Of a stretch of DNA of 64,000 nt, positions 16,407 through 25,318 are shown piece after piece. Position 1 is the stretch's first letter. Every line of letters begins with the position of its first letter. The notes under the pieces are model-generated. The model searched no databases. It worked only from the letters and a program-made list of their open reading frames with translations, and was not told the origin of the DNA. The position numbers were made by a program, and so were the translations under genes. Origin of the DNA: Candidatus Pseudobacter hemicellulosilyticus (lineage in GTDB: Bacteria > Bacteroidota > Bacteroidia > Chitinophagales > Chitinophagaceae); assembly GCA_029202545.1 (NCBI GenBank), contig CP119311.1, positions 5,704,001-5,768,000 on the forward strand, written 5' to 3'.

Positions 16407-18197
16407 TTACCATCCGGGGTTTTGTAAAATGTTCCTGTTAATAGCTATTTCTGTTGTGGGAATAGGGAAGAAATAGCTGTTGATCTTAAAATAACGGGGC
16501 GCCCGCACATCAAAGCGGTTGCTGTTGTAGGTGCCATTGCTGTTCCGTACAATATTAATCCCATGTACGTATTTCCCGTCGTACTGAGCGCCCAGGCCCC
16601 AGCGGCGGAGATCCCAGTACCGGTGTTCTTCAAAGGCCAGCTCAATGAACCGTTCTTTGCGGACTGCTGCACGGGCCAGTTCCGTGGAAGGATCAGCAGG
16701 AATGCCGTAACGAAGATCAGCGCCGGGTTCAATGCCAGCCCTTTTGCGCAGTTCTATCAGCTGGTCCATGGCCTCACCGATATTGCCGGTCTCCACATTG
16801 GCCTCCGCCATCATCAGCAGGATCTCAGCATACCTGAAAACAGGCATGCAGCGATAGGTGGTACCTGTGCTGGACCCGGACAGGTATTCATTGGCCATCT
16901 TGCGGACATAGTAGCCGGTAACAGTGCCGGTATTTACCGTAGAAGCTTTCAGGCCATCCAGGTTAGCGCCTACGTAGGTATACACAGCAGTCTGGGTATT
17001 GACCCGCTGGTCCCAGTACATAGCGCCATTGTAAATAACGGTGTAGTAGAACCGGGGATCCCTGTTCTCATACATTTTGCTTTCATCATACCCGGAAGTA
17101 TTATCTGTGATAGGCAGTCCATTCTTCATGGGGAAGGCGTCCACCATTTCCTGGGTGGGGAAGCGATAGTAGGCGCCGCCACGGGAAGGAGGGTTGGTAT
17201 TGGCTTCAATGAACTTGTTGCCTTCCAGCATGACCGCCATGATGTATTCAGGGTTCACCCGGTCCAGGAAAACCTGGTAAAAACCGTTGCCGGCGCGGGT
17301 GGTATTATCGGTATACAGGCTGTAGACGCCGAGGTCGGCCACTTCTTTGGCGGCCTGCAGGGCGGCCTGCCAGCGGTTGTTGTCCCGGGAAGGATAACTC
17401 ACCAGCTCTGCCACCTGGGGATTATTGGTCAGCTCAGGCAGAATGGTAGAGCCTGTTTCCAGCGAGCTGTTGCCATTGTACAGCGGGCTGGCGGCATATA
17501 GCAGGACCCTGGCTTTGAGGGAAAGTGCGGCGCCCCTTGTTATCCGGCCATAATCCGATCCGGAATAGCTCAGCGGCAGCATGGGCGCAATGGCATTCAT
17601 CTCCGAAACAATATACTCCACACAGGCGGCGTAGGTATCCCGTCCTTCCTCCCTGGTGGAAGTCAGATCATATACCTCATCACCCACCAGGATCACACCG
17701 CCATAGTAACACATGAGCTTGTGGTAAAAATAAGCACGGAGAAAACGGGCCTCAGCAGCTGTGCGCGATTTCAGCTCATCGCTGACAGGTATCCTGTCCA
17801 CATTTCTCAGGTAGATATTCACCTGCCTGATGGCCGTATAAAAGTTGGTCCACATGTCGGAAGCACGGGTATAGAAGGCCGTACCAAAAGTACCGCCGAT
17901 GATCTGGTTGCCTACATTGTGCCCGCCGGGCCAGCGGGTATCCGATTCATCAGTCATATCACTCAGGGAGCCGCCATAGGTATTGAGTTCATAACCGCTG
18001 GTGCCTACCTCAAAGCGCAGGTAAGTATAAATATTGATCAGGAAATCCCTGGACCGTTCCACATCGCTGAACACAGATTCCTCGTTCAGCTCGCTGGTGG
18101 ATTTGGGATCCAGCATGGAATCACTTTTTTCACAGCCCAGCAGGCATGCCATCAGCAGGACAAGCGCGCCGGTTTTGAATAATATATGCCTATGCAT
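16407..18197 (-). CDS. RagB/SusD family outer-membrane lipoprotein (first pair)
   Basis: The 596-aa protein is the SusD partner of the STN-containing SusC encoded just upstream (23 nt gap). The signal peptide ends LLGCEKSD, with the lipid Cys at 22. Family features are RFLRAYFYHKLMCYYGGVILV near residue 155, the VDAFPMKNGLPI motif that follows the ligand region, and FEEHRYWDLRRWG near residue 530. Compared with the second SusD it is about 50 residues longer, so the two pairs are not recent exact duplicates. It is followed after 1 nt by the second susC. The substrate is unknown. Confidence 0.93.
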   Translation of the reverse strand: MHRHILFKTGALVLLMACLLGCEKSDSMLDPKSTSELNEESVFSDVERSRDFLINIYTYLRFEVGTSGYELNTYGGSLSDMTDESDTRWPGGHNVGNQIIGGTFGTAFYTRASDMWTNFYTAIRQVNIYLRNVDRIPVSDELKSRTAAEARFLRAYFYHKLMCYYGGVILVGDEVYDLTSTREEGRDTYAACVEYIVSEMNAIAPMLPLSYSGSDYGRITRGAALSLKARVLLYAASPLYNGNSSLETGSTILPELTNNPQVAELVSYPSRDNNRWQAALQAAKEVADLGVYSLYTDNTTRAGNGFYQVFLDRVNPEYIMAVMLEGNKFIEANTNPPSRGGAYYRFPTQEMVDAFPMKNGLPITDNTSGYDESKMYENRDPRFYYTVIYNGAMYWDQRVNTQTAVYTYVGANLDGLKASTVNTGTVTGYYVRKMANEYLSGSSTGTTYRCMPVFRYAEILLMMAEANVETGNIGEAMDQLIELRKRAGIEPGADLRYGIPADPSTELARAAVRKERFIELAFEEHRYWDLRRWGLGAQYDGKYVHGINIVRNSNGTYNSNRFDVRAPRYFKINSYFFPIPTTEIAINRNILQNPGW

Positions 18198-18220
18198 AAT
18201 GCAGGAGATTATTTGATAGT

Positions 18221-21200
18221 TTATAAACCAATGGTCAGACCGAAGTTCACATTACTGGTGACCGGGTAGATATAATCGTTCTGTTCATTTGCCACTTCGG
18301 GATCATACTGGTACTTCTTGTAGAACTTAGACCAGGTGACCAGGTTGTATGCATTGGCAAATGCACGAAGATTAGACAGCTTCAGCCGGTTGGTAACAGA
18401 CTTCTTAAAGGTGTAGCCAAATTCAATAGAGCGCAGGCGCAGGTAATCGGAGCTTTCCGTCCAGAACGTGGACAGGTTGCCGTTGGGGTTCATATAGGTT
18501 CCCACAAAATTATAGCTCAGCGCAGGGAAGGTGGCTGTTTCAGCAGTTTCAGGCGTCCACCTGTTCAGGTGCGTGGGCTGCAGAGCTGCCTTGAACGGTA
18601 CAGCTGCTTCATACCCAACATAGGCATAACCACCCAGACCGGCCTGGAACAGGGCTGAAATACTGAATCCTTCATACTGGAAGCCCAGGGTAAAGCTCAG
18701 GACCGTGGTCTGGCGGTTGGCCCTGTCCAGGTAGGCCATATCGTCCACATTGATGATGCCGTCACCGTTCATGTCCCGGTACTTGAGGTAACCGGGGCGT
18801 ACGGTGCCTACGGGTTTGGCCACTTTGCTATCCTGCAGGTCTGCGGTTGTATAGAACTCACCATCCCATATATACTGTCTCTGTACGCCAATCGGCAGCC
18901 CGGTGCGGTCCTGCCAGGGGTACAGTGCGGGTGGATCATCCCTGTAAATGACCTTATTTTTGGCATAGGTGACCATGGTCCTTACCGTATAGCCCAGTTT
19001 GCCAACATTGCCATTATACCCTATTTCCAGCTCATACCCGTGGTTCTTTACTTCCCCTAAGTTTACATACGGCAATACCGAGGTGGGCATACCGAAGATC
19101 CGCTGCAGGGTCTGCCGCTGGGACAGGATATCATAACGGTAGTTGTCGAAATAATCGGCAGTGATGGTCAGTTTATTCTGGAACAGACCGAGATCAATAC
19201 CAAAGTTCCATTTACGTTCACTTTCCCAGCTTACATCATTATTGCCAATATCCCCTTCCCTGATGCCCGTGCGCTGGTTAGGCAGCTCGCCAAAATAATA
19301 GTTCCCGGAACGTTCATACTTGTTCTCAAAGAAGTACTCGTTGATGCCAATATTGTCATTACCTACAATACCGTAGGAAGCCCTGAGTTTGAACTGCGTC
19401 AGAAATGGCAGCTTATCCCTTACAAAGTCTTCATTGTGGCCATTCCAGGCCACCGCAAAGGCGGGGAAGAGGTTGAAGCGATTCTGCGTTACAAAGCGAT
19501 CAGAACCGTTGTAGGCGCCACTGGCGCTGAAGATGTACCGCTCCTTATAGTTATACCCGAAACGGTAGGTATATCCCAGGAAATTAAAGGGCAGATCAGC
19601 ACCGGCATAATAGCTGGTCTGGTTATACAGCAGCAGGGCATTGACATTATGGCCACCGCTGAACTTCTTGTTGTAAGCCAGGTGGGCCTGGATATTCAGC
19701 CTGCTGTTGGGAGAACCGGCCACGGAGCCGTTATAGGTCATCACATACTGGTTGATCCGGTAAATGCTCTGGTCCCGCGGTGTATAGGAGCTATCGGCAG
19801 GATTGTAAAAATAAGCAGGTATACCAGCCCTGTCCTGCCATCTTTCCGCATTGTTGGCATAGGAGAAAGTGGCAGATACCTTGGTGGACAGTCCCGGCAG
19901 GATCATATCCAGCTTCTGGCTGCCCACCAGGCTCATATTGATGAAATTGTTGTAACTCCTGTGGTATCCGCCCAGGGCCGACAGCGCCGCAGGGTTATTG
20001 ATATTGCCGGCTGGCTGGAATATAGCGGGGTTGCCAAATCCAAAGCTGCCGTCCGGATTGTATACCGGGTATCCATAGGGTCTTACATAGTCGTATTTGA
20101 AGATGGATGTAAACACATTGTTCTGCGGTGCGTTCACTTCATGATAGGTGCCTGTAATATCAAAGCTGATGGTGGTTGTCTGGGTGGGGCTGACGTCCAG
20201 GTTAGACCTGAACTTATACCGCTTGGAATAATAGTTCTTGTTCACCTTGCTGGTATTGGGTTCCGGCTCCCTGCCCCTGTAATCGATATTTTTCAGCAAA
20301 CCATCCATGTATTGATATCCGCCGGACAAAAAGTACCGTACGCGGTTGCTGCCGCCGGAAATATTTACATTGGTTTCCGTCATGGGCGCTGTTTTGCGGA
20401 ACAGGGTGTTATACCAGTCCACATCAGGGTGTCCATAGGGATCTTCACCGGATTTGAACAGCTCCAGGTCCCTTTCACTGAACATGGCGGTACCGCCGTC
20501 ATTGGCCAGCGCTTCATTGGTCAGCAGCGCCACATCATAGGAACCCAGGGTCTGGAAGGTCCTGATGGGGATCTGCAGCCCGGCTTCTGTCCTTATTTCA
20601 ATCTGTGCTTTACTGGCCTTACCCCGTTTTGTTTTTACCAGGATAACGCCGTTGGCGCCTTTCACCCCATAAATAGCCGTAGCCTCCGCGTCTTTCAGAA
20701 TGGAGATGGAGGCTATTTCATCAGCGCTGATCAGCTTGAACTGTCCAAAATTATATTCAATATCATCTACCAGCACCAGGGGATTGGTGCCGCTATTATA
20801 AGTGGCCACGCCGCGGATAGAGATCTCCGTTGTTTCAGCGCCGGGCTGGCCGGTACGCTGCTGGGAGAAATAGCCGGAAACCTTACCGGTCAGCATATTC
20901 TGGATATTGGCGCCCGGCGTATTGCGGATAGCTTCCTGGTTGATGGTGCTGACGGAAGAGGTGATCACTGATTTTTTCTGCGCACCATACCCTACCACTA
21001 CCACTTCATCCAGCCTGGATTCTTCGGCAGCCAGTACAATGGTAATGTTCTGCTCCGACCCTACTTTGTATTCCCTTTCCTTGTACCCCACAAAAGTGAT
21101 CACCAGGGTCTGACCAGCCCTGGCATTCAATATGAAAACACCACTTGAGTCAGTGGAGGTGCCGGTAGTAGCGCCCTTGATCTTTACAGAGGCGCCGGGC

Positions 21201-21649
21201 AGTGGCGTTCCGTCTTCCGTCAGCACCCTGCCCCTGATTGGCGGAGCGGGTTCTGCGTAGGCCAGCAGCGCAGGAGGAGGGGCCGGCGCTTTGCGGGAAA
21301 GAATGATATCCTTACCATCTATCCGGAAATTCAGGGGCTGGTCTTTCAGCAGCATTTCCAGGAAGCCGGGCAGGGGGATATCACGTACCGCCAGCGATAC
21401 AGGCCTGGCGCTGGCCAGCTGTTCTTTATTGTAGAACACTACATAACCCGTCTGTTTTTCGATTTCGTTAAATACCTTTTTCAGGGGTACATCCTTACCG
21501 GAAAAGGTAACAGATTGTGATACGCCTTCAGCGTGAGCTTGCAGCATCACGAATGTCAGCAGGATCATTAGTTTCATAACAATCAGAGTTTTGGCTACGT
21601 GCAGTCGTTTCCACCGGTACGGTCGATGACCTTCTACATGTTGTTGCAT
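18221..21649 (-). CDS. SusC/RagA family TonB-linked outer-membrane transducer with STN domain (first pair)
   Basis: The 1142-aa protein has a full transducer layout. There is a signal segment (MKLMILLTFVMLQAHA) and an STN domain of roughly residues 50-110 (VPLKKVFNEIEKQTGYVVFYN). A carboxypeptidase-like domain (IRGRVLTEDGTPLPGASVKI) follows, then the DEVVVVGYG TonB-box region, plug, and barrel ending FGLTIGL. In TonB-dependent transducers the STN domain contacts a FecR-type anti-sigma factor in the periplasm, and sigma and fecR genes lie directly upstream here. I place the start at ATG 21649, which gives the MQQ..RW..K signal layout common in Chitinophagaceae; an in-frame extension to 21763 is less likely. 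The ligand is not identifiable. Confidence 0.93.
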   Translation of the reverse strand: MQQHVEGHRPYRWKRLHVAKTLIVMKLMILLTFVMLQAHAEGVSQSVTFSGKDVPLKKVFNEIEKQTGYVVFYNKEQLASARPVSLAVRDIPLPGFLEMLLKDQPLNFRIDGKDIILSRKAPAPPPALLAYAEPAPPIRGRVLTEDGTPLPGASVKIKGATTGTSTDSSGVFILNARAGQTLVITFVGYKEREYKVGSEQNITIVLAAEESRLDEVVVVGYGAQKKSVITSSVSTINQEAIRNTPGANIQNMLTGKVSGYFSQQRTGQPGAETTEISIRGVATYNSGTNPLVLVDDIEYNFGQFKLISADEIASISILKDAEATAIYGVKGANGVILVKTKRGKASKAQIEIRTEAGLQIPIRTFQTLGSYDVALLTNEALANDGGTAMFSERDLELFKSGEDPYGHPDVDWYNTLFRKTAPMTETNVNISGGSNRVRYFLSGGYQYMDGLLKNIDYRGREPEPNTSKVNKNYYSKRYKFRSNLDVSPTQTTTISFDITGTYHEVNAPQNNVFTSIFKYDYVRPYGYPVYNPDGSFGFGNPAIFQPAGNINNPAALSALGGYHRSYNNFINMSLVGSQKLDMILPGLSTKVSATFSYANNAERWQDRAGIPAYFYNPADSSYTPRDQSIYRINQYVMTYNGSVAGSPNSRLNIQAHLAYNKKFSGGHNVNALLLYNQTSYYAGADLPFNFLGYTYRFGYNYKERYIFSASGAYNGSDRFVTQNRFNLFPAFAVAWNGHNEDFVRDKLPFLTQFKLRASYGIVGNDNIGINEYFFENKYERSGNYYFGELPNQRTGIREGDIGNNDVSWESERKWNFGIDLGLFQNKLTITADYFDNYRYDILSQRQTLQRIFGMPTSVLPYVNLGEVKNHGYELEIGYNGNVGKLGYTVRTMVTYAKNKVIYRDDPPALYPWQDRTGLPIGVQRQYIWDGEFYTTADLQDSKVAKPVGTVRPGYLKYRDMNGDGIINVDDMAYLDRANRQTTVLSFTLGFQYEGFSISALFQAGLGGYAYVGYEAAVPFKAALQPTHLNRWTPETAETATFPALSYNFVGTYMNPNGNLSTFWTESSDYLRLRSIEFGYTFKKSVTNRLKLSNLRAFANAYNLVTWSKFYKKYQYDPEVANEQNDYIYPVTSNVNFGLTIGL

Positions 21650-21886
21650 AAAAGTAAAGGGTTTGGGTTCAGGAACAATCAGTTTTAATGGCATATGAAC
21701 GTTCAGGAAATACAATATCCACCCGGGAAACAGCGCAGGGGCAGCATCCGGGATGATCAGCATTGATCATTAATACAGTAATTATGCGTGGAATTTACTA
21801 AGTAGCTAAACGGAGAGAGTGCTTTTTCATAATGGCGCATTTAATTATTGAACAATCAGGTTAATCAGTAGTCTGTATAGTGCAAC

Positions 21887-23098
21887 TTACTTTTTGACGA
21901 TCAGCTTTCTTCCTTCCAGCCGGCATTGCAGTCCCGCCTCTGTGAGCGCCTGGATCACGCCGGCAAGGGTTTTATTCCTGCTCAGTTTTCCGCCGAACTC
22001 AATAGTGGGTATCTCCCCTTCATACACAATCTCCACATCATACCAGCGGCCTACCTGTCGCATGGCTTCGTCCAGGCCGGCATCTTCAAAATTGAAGAGT
22101 CCATTCCTCCAAGCCATCACAATATCCAGGTCCACATTGTCCAACACGGCAATCTTTCCGCCTGCCGCTCCCGCTACTATCCGGGCCTGCTGGCCGGGAT
22201 TGAGCTGTACACTGCCGGCAGCTGCGTCTGGTTTGCTGACCCTGACCGATCCTTCCAGTAAAGTGGCCTCAATATTCTTTTCTTCGGGGTAGGCGTTCAC
22301 ATTAAAGCTGGTGGCCAGCACGCTGATCTCAGCCTGTTCATTGACCCGGACGCGGAAAGGAAGCGTTTTATGCTGCACAATTTCAAAATAGGCTTCGCCG
22401 CTAATGGTCACCAGCCTTTCAGCGCCCGTGAAATAGGTAGGATAAGTAATAGAACTGGCGGCATTCAGCCATACTTTGGAACCATCCGGCAGCAGCATAT
22501 GGAACTGCCTGCCTTTGGGGGTGATCATAGTATTATAGCTCAGGGCGCCGGCAGCCTGGCCGGTTGCGCTATACACCAGCTGTCCGTTCTTCAGTTCAAC
22601 GCGGCTGCCATTCTGAACGGCCACCTCTCCTTCTGTGAGGCTGTCCAGCACTACCTGCCGGCCATCGGCCAGCTGCAGTACGGCGCCTTCCTGTGCGGCG
22701 GGGATATGGGCGCCCGGCAGTACCTGGGTGGTATCCGGCCGGACCGCCTGCTTCCGGGGCAGGTAAAGGAACAGTACACCGGTGACCAGCAATGCAAAGA
22801 CCGCTGCGGCCCAGCCCCAGCGGCGCCATAGATGTACCCGCGTCGGCGCCTGTTGTTGGTCAGCAGGCCGGGAAGTATCCACGGACAGTATATTTTTAAA
22901 AGCGGTTGCTTCCTGCTCCGCTGTTCTGTACACGGGCCAGGCCGCCTCTTTTTCCATGAACCAGGCAATGGCAGCTACCAGCTCAGCGTCCTCTTCCTGC
23001 AGCTTCAGGTCCATCAGCTCTTCCGCTTCGGCGGCAGTCAGCTGATCCTGTAATTCCTTTTCCAGCAAGTAATAAATGCGTTGATGATCCATTGCCAT
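21887..23098 (-). CDS. FecR family anti-sigma factor with C-terminal DUF4974
   Basis: The product of about 403 aa has an N-terminal cytoplasmic part (residues 1-100) that should hold the ECF sigma factor. It has one membrane segment (WGWAAAVFALLVTGVLFLYL), a periplasmic FecR domain (TPKGRQFHMLLPDGSKVWLN through FNVNAYPEE), and a C-terminal DUF4974 / STN-like domain that ends GLQCRLEGRKLIVKK. In this system substrate binding at the SusC transducer is passed through its STN domain to FecR, which frees the sigma factor. I chose ATG 23098 (23092 is equally possible); the longer reading to 23143 adds an Arg-rich stretch without support. It follows the sigma gene by 100 nt. Confidence 0.92.
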   Translation of the reverse strand: MAMDHQRIYYLLEKELQDQLTAAEAEELMDLKLQEEDAELVAAIAWFMEKEAAWPVYRTAEQEATAFKNILSVDTSRPADQQQAPTRVHLWRRWGWAAAVFALLVTGVLFLYLPRKQAVRPDTTQVLPGAHIPAAQEGAVLQLADGRQVVLDSLTEGEVAVQNGSRVELKNGQLVYSATGQAAGALSYNTMITPKGRQFHMLLPDGSKVWLNAASSITYPTYFTGAERLVTISGEAYFEIVQHKTLPFRVRVNEQAEISVLATSFNVNAYPEEKNIEATLLEGSVRVSKPDAAAGSVQLNPGQQARIVAGAAGGKIAVLDNVDLDIVMAWRNGLFNFEDAGLDEAMRQVGRWYDVEIVYEGEIPTIEFGGKLSRNKTLAGVIQALTEAGLQCRLEGRKLIVKK

Positions 23099-23198
23099 AA
23101 AAAAACAGTCAGGTTCCGCTCCGTTCCTCCGGCTGCGGACCATCTGTGCATATATGATCCCGCCGAAAACAAAACGTCACGGAAAAAATGAATAATTC

Positions 23199-23810
23199 TT
23201 ATTTAAAAAAGGGAAAGCAGACCAGTAGCCAGGCAAACTGCCCGTAACCGGCCAGGGCCAGGGATTCCCGGATCTCGCGCATGGCGGCCGACAGCTGGTT
23301 CTTCACCGTACCTACAGGCATGCCCTGCAGCTGGGCTATCTCGGCCGGTTTTTTACCCTGCTCCCGGCTCAGCCGGTAAATGGTGCGGCGGCTGTCCGGC
23401 ATTTGTACCAATGCCCGCTGTATCACGGACCGGATCTCTTCCAGGTACATCAGCTCCATGGGGGTGGTAATAGTTTCGGCAGGGGCTACCACCTGGAGGC
23501 GGTCCATTCGTTCTTTTTCCCTTTTGGTCCTGCGGAAATGCTGGAGGCAGACCCGGGCCGTAACGGTGTATACCCAGGCGGGGACATTGTCAATGTCCGG
23601 GAGTTTGTCGCGGGAAAGCCAGATACGTATAAAGCTGGCCTGTAAAATTTCTTCGGTAGCTGAGTCAGACCGGGTGGATTTGAGCACATAGGCGCGCAGC
23701 CTGGGCGCAAAATGCCGGTAAAATTCATGAAAGGCATCCCCATCGCCGGCTGCTATCCGGGCAAGCAACTCCTTATCTATATATTGTACCTGTGTATCCT
23801 GCCCAGACAT
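23199..23810 (-). CDS. ECF RNA polymerase sigma factor (FecI-like, sigma-70 family)
   Basis: The 203-aa protein contains sigma region 2 (ILQASFIRIWLSRDKLPDI and VPAWVYTVTARVCLQHFRR) and sigma region 4 (helix-turn-helix KPAEIAQLQGMPVGTVKNQL at about 155-174). It lacks regions 1 and 3, as ECF factors do. A hydrophobic tail, WLLVCFPFF, ends the protein and is somewhat unusual for a soluble factor. It heads the locus sigma - fecR - susC - susD - susC - susD and should direct polymerase to the susC promoter, probably in the 237-bp spacer 21650-21886. It is divergent from the nucleoside transporter gene. Confidence 0.93.
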   Translation of the reverse strand: MSGQDTQVQYIDKELLARIAAGDGDAFHEFYRHFAPRLRAYVLKSTRSDSATEEILQASFIRIWLSRDKLPDIDNVPAWVYTVTARVCLQHFRRTKREKERMDRLQVVAPAETITTPMELMYLEEIRSVIQRALVQMPDSRRTIYRLSREQGKKPAEIAQLQGMPVGTVKNQLSAAMREIRESLALAGYGQFAWLLVCFPFFK

Positions 23811-23833
23811 ATATCAATTTTAGGGACTTCCGG

Positions 23834-23860
23834 GTTTGGGGCCGCAATAATACCCCAAAC
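23834..23860. promoter_or_regulatory. Perfect inverted repeat GTTTGGGG / CCCCAAAC between sigma and nupC genes
   Basis: Arms of 8 bp (23834-23841 and 23853-23860) flank an 11-nt AT-rich centre. It lies 23 nt upstream of the sigma factor start and 76 nt upstream of the nucleoside transporter start. It may be an operator for one of the divergent genes, or a stem-loop; no binding protein can be named. Confidence 0.4.
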
Positions 23861-23936
23861 TTAGGAATAAGGGTCAGTATTTCCCATTAGTTTTTATCCT
23901 ATATTGGCCCGTCATTTCGCAAACAAAACCAAACGC

Positions 23937-25232
23937 ATGAGTCCTGTACTGGAAAACATCCTCCGCGGCACCTTAGGAATGTTTTTTCTTCTCTTTGTCT
24001 GCTTCCTGCTCAGCAATAACCGCAGGGCCATTAACTGGAAACTGGTGGGTATTGGCATCGTGGCCCAGATCTGTTTTGCACTCGGCGTCCAGAAAGTGAA
24101 TTTTGTAAAGTCGTTCTTTACCTATGTCTCCGAAAAATTTGTTGACCTCATCAATATCGGTCATAAGGGTATCGAGTTCATCTTCGGTAACCTGGCTGAT
24201 TCCACCGGCGGCTGGGCTTATATCTTTGCCGTACAGGTTCTCCCCAATATCATCTTCTTTGCAGCCGTATCCGCCATGCTGTATTACCTGGGCGTGCTGC
24301 AGTTCATTGTCTACATCTTTGCCTGGCTGCTGAAAAAGCTGGGTATCTCCGGCCCGGAAAGCGTATCCACCGCGGCCAATATCTTCCTGGGACAAACAGA
24401 GGCGCCCCTGATGATCCGGCCCTTCCTGGACAAAATGAACCGCTCCGAGATCATGTGTATCATGGTAGGCGGCTTTGCCAATACCGCGGGCAGCGTACTG
24501 GCCGCCTATGTGGGTTTCCTGGGTGGCAATGACCCGGACCAGCAGAAGTTTTTTGCCCTTCATATGCTCAGCCAGTCTATCATGAGCGCCCCGGCCGCCA
24601 TTGTGATCTCCAAGATCATGTTCCCCCAGACGGAGAACGTGATGCGGGAACTGAAAGTACCGAAGGAAAAGATCGGCGATAATTTCCTGGACGCCATTTC
24701 CCAGGGCACCACTGATGGCCTCAAGCTGGCCGTGAACGTGGGCGCCATGCTGATCGTATTCACCGCCCTGATGTACCTGGCCAATTATATCCTGGGCTCA
24801 GTAGGCAGCTGGATCAATATCAATGATGATATTGCCCGGATCACCGACGGCCGTTATGACTCCCTCTCCCTCCAGATGATCCTGGGGTATATCTTCTCCC
24901 CCGTTGCCTGGCTGATAGGGATCAACAGCCATGAGATGGTCCAGGTAGGGCAGCTATTGGGAGAAAAGACCATCCTGAACGAGTTTGTAGCCTATATTTC
25001 TTTTGGACAGATGAAGACTTCAGGCGCCATCAGTGATCCCAAGTCGATCCTGATCACCACCTATGCCCTCTGCGGTTTTGCCAACTTTGCCAGTATCGGC
25101 ATCCAGATAGGCGGTATCAGCCAGCTGGCGCCCAACCAGCGGAAGAACCTTACTGAGCTGGGGGTCAAAGCACTGATCGGCGGCACCATTGCCTGCCTGA
25201 TGTGCGGCTGCATTGCCGGGGCCATGATGTAA
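23937..25232 (+). CDS. nupC: Concentrative nucleoside transporter (NupC/CNT family)
   Basis: The 431-aa integral membrane protein belongs to the CNT family, which couples nucleoside uptake to a sodium or proton gradient. It shows about eight to ten hydrophobic segments, the family motif GQTEAPLMIRPFL near residue 155, and EFVAYISFGQM with the later GGISQLAPNQRKNLTELGVKALIGG segment. Length is typical. ATG 23937 is chosen as start, because the in-frame TTG at 23904 adds a charged stretch in front of the first membrane helix. It stands alone; mqnE follows 86 nt later with its own -7 box. Substrate preference among purine or pyrimidine nucleosides cannot be read. Confidence 0.93.
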   Translation: MSPVLENILRGTLGMFFLLFVCFLLSNNRRAINWKLVGIGIVAQICFALGVQKVNFVKSFFTYVSEKFVDLINIGHKGIEFIFGNLADSTGGWAYIFAVQVLPNIIFFAAVSAMLYYLGVLQFIVYIFAWLLKKLGISGPESVSTAANIFLGQTEAPLMIRPFLDKMNRSEIMCIMVGGFANTAGSVLAAYVGFLGGNDPDQQKFFALHMLSQSIMSAPAAIVISKIMFPQTENVMRELKVPKEKIGDNFLDAISQGTTDGLKLAVNVGAMLIVFTALMYLANYILGSVGSWININDDIARITDGRYDSLSLQMILGYIFSPVAWLIGINSHEMVQVGQLLGEKTILNEFVAYISFGQMKTSGAISDPKSILITTYALCGFANFASIGIQIGGISQLAPNQRKNLTELGVKALIGGTIACLMCGCIAGAMM

Positions 25233-25283
25233 ATCATGCTGATGGTTAAACAATATCCCCTGGTTACTGTTGAATATGGTTCG

Positions 25284-25291
25284 TACCTTTG
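25284..25291 (+). promoter_or_regulatory. -7 box TACCTTTG of mqnE
   Basis: TACCTTTG is an exact TAnnTTTG match 27 nt before the mqnE start codon. No clear -33 at the usual distance. Confidence 0.5.
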
Positions 25292-25318
25292 TACAGTCCG
25301 TAAAAAGATGGTTAAACC

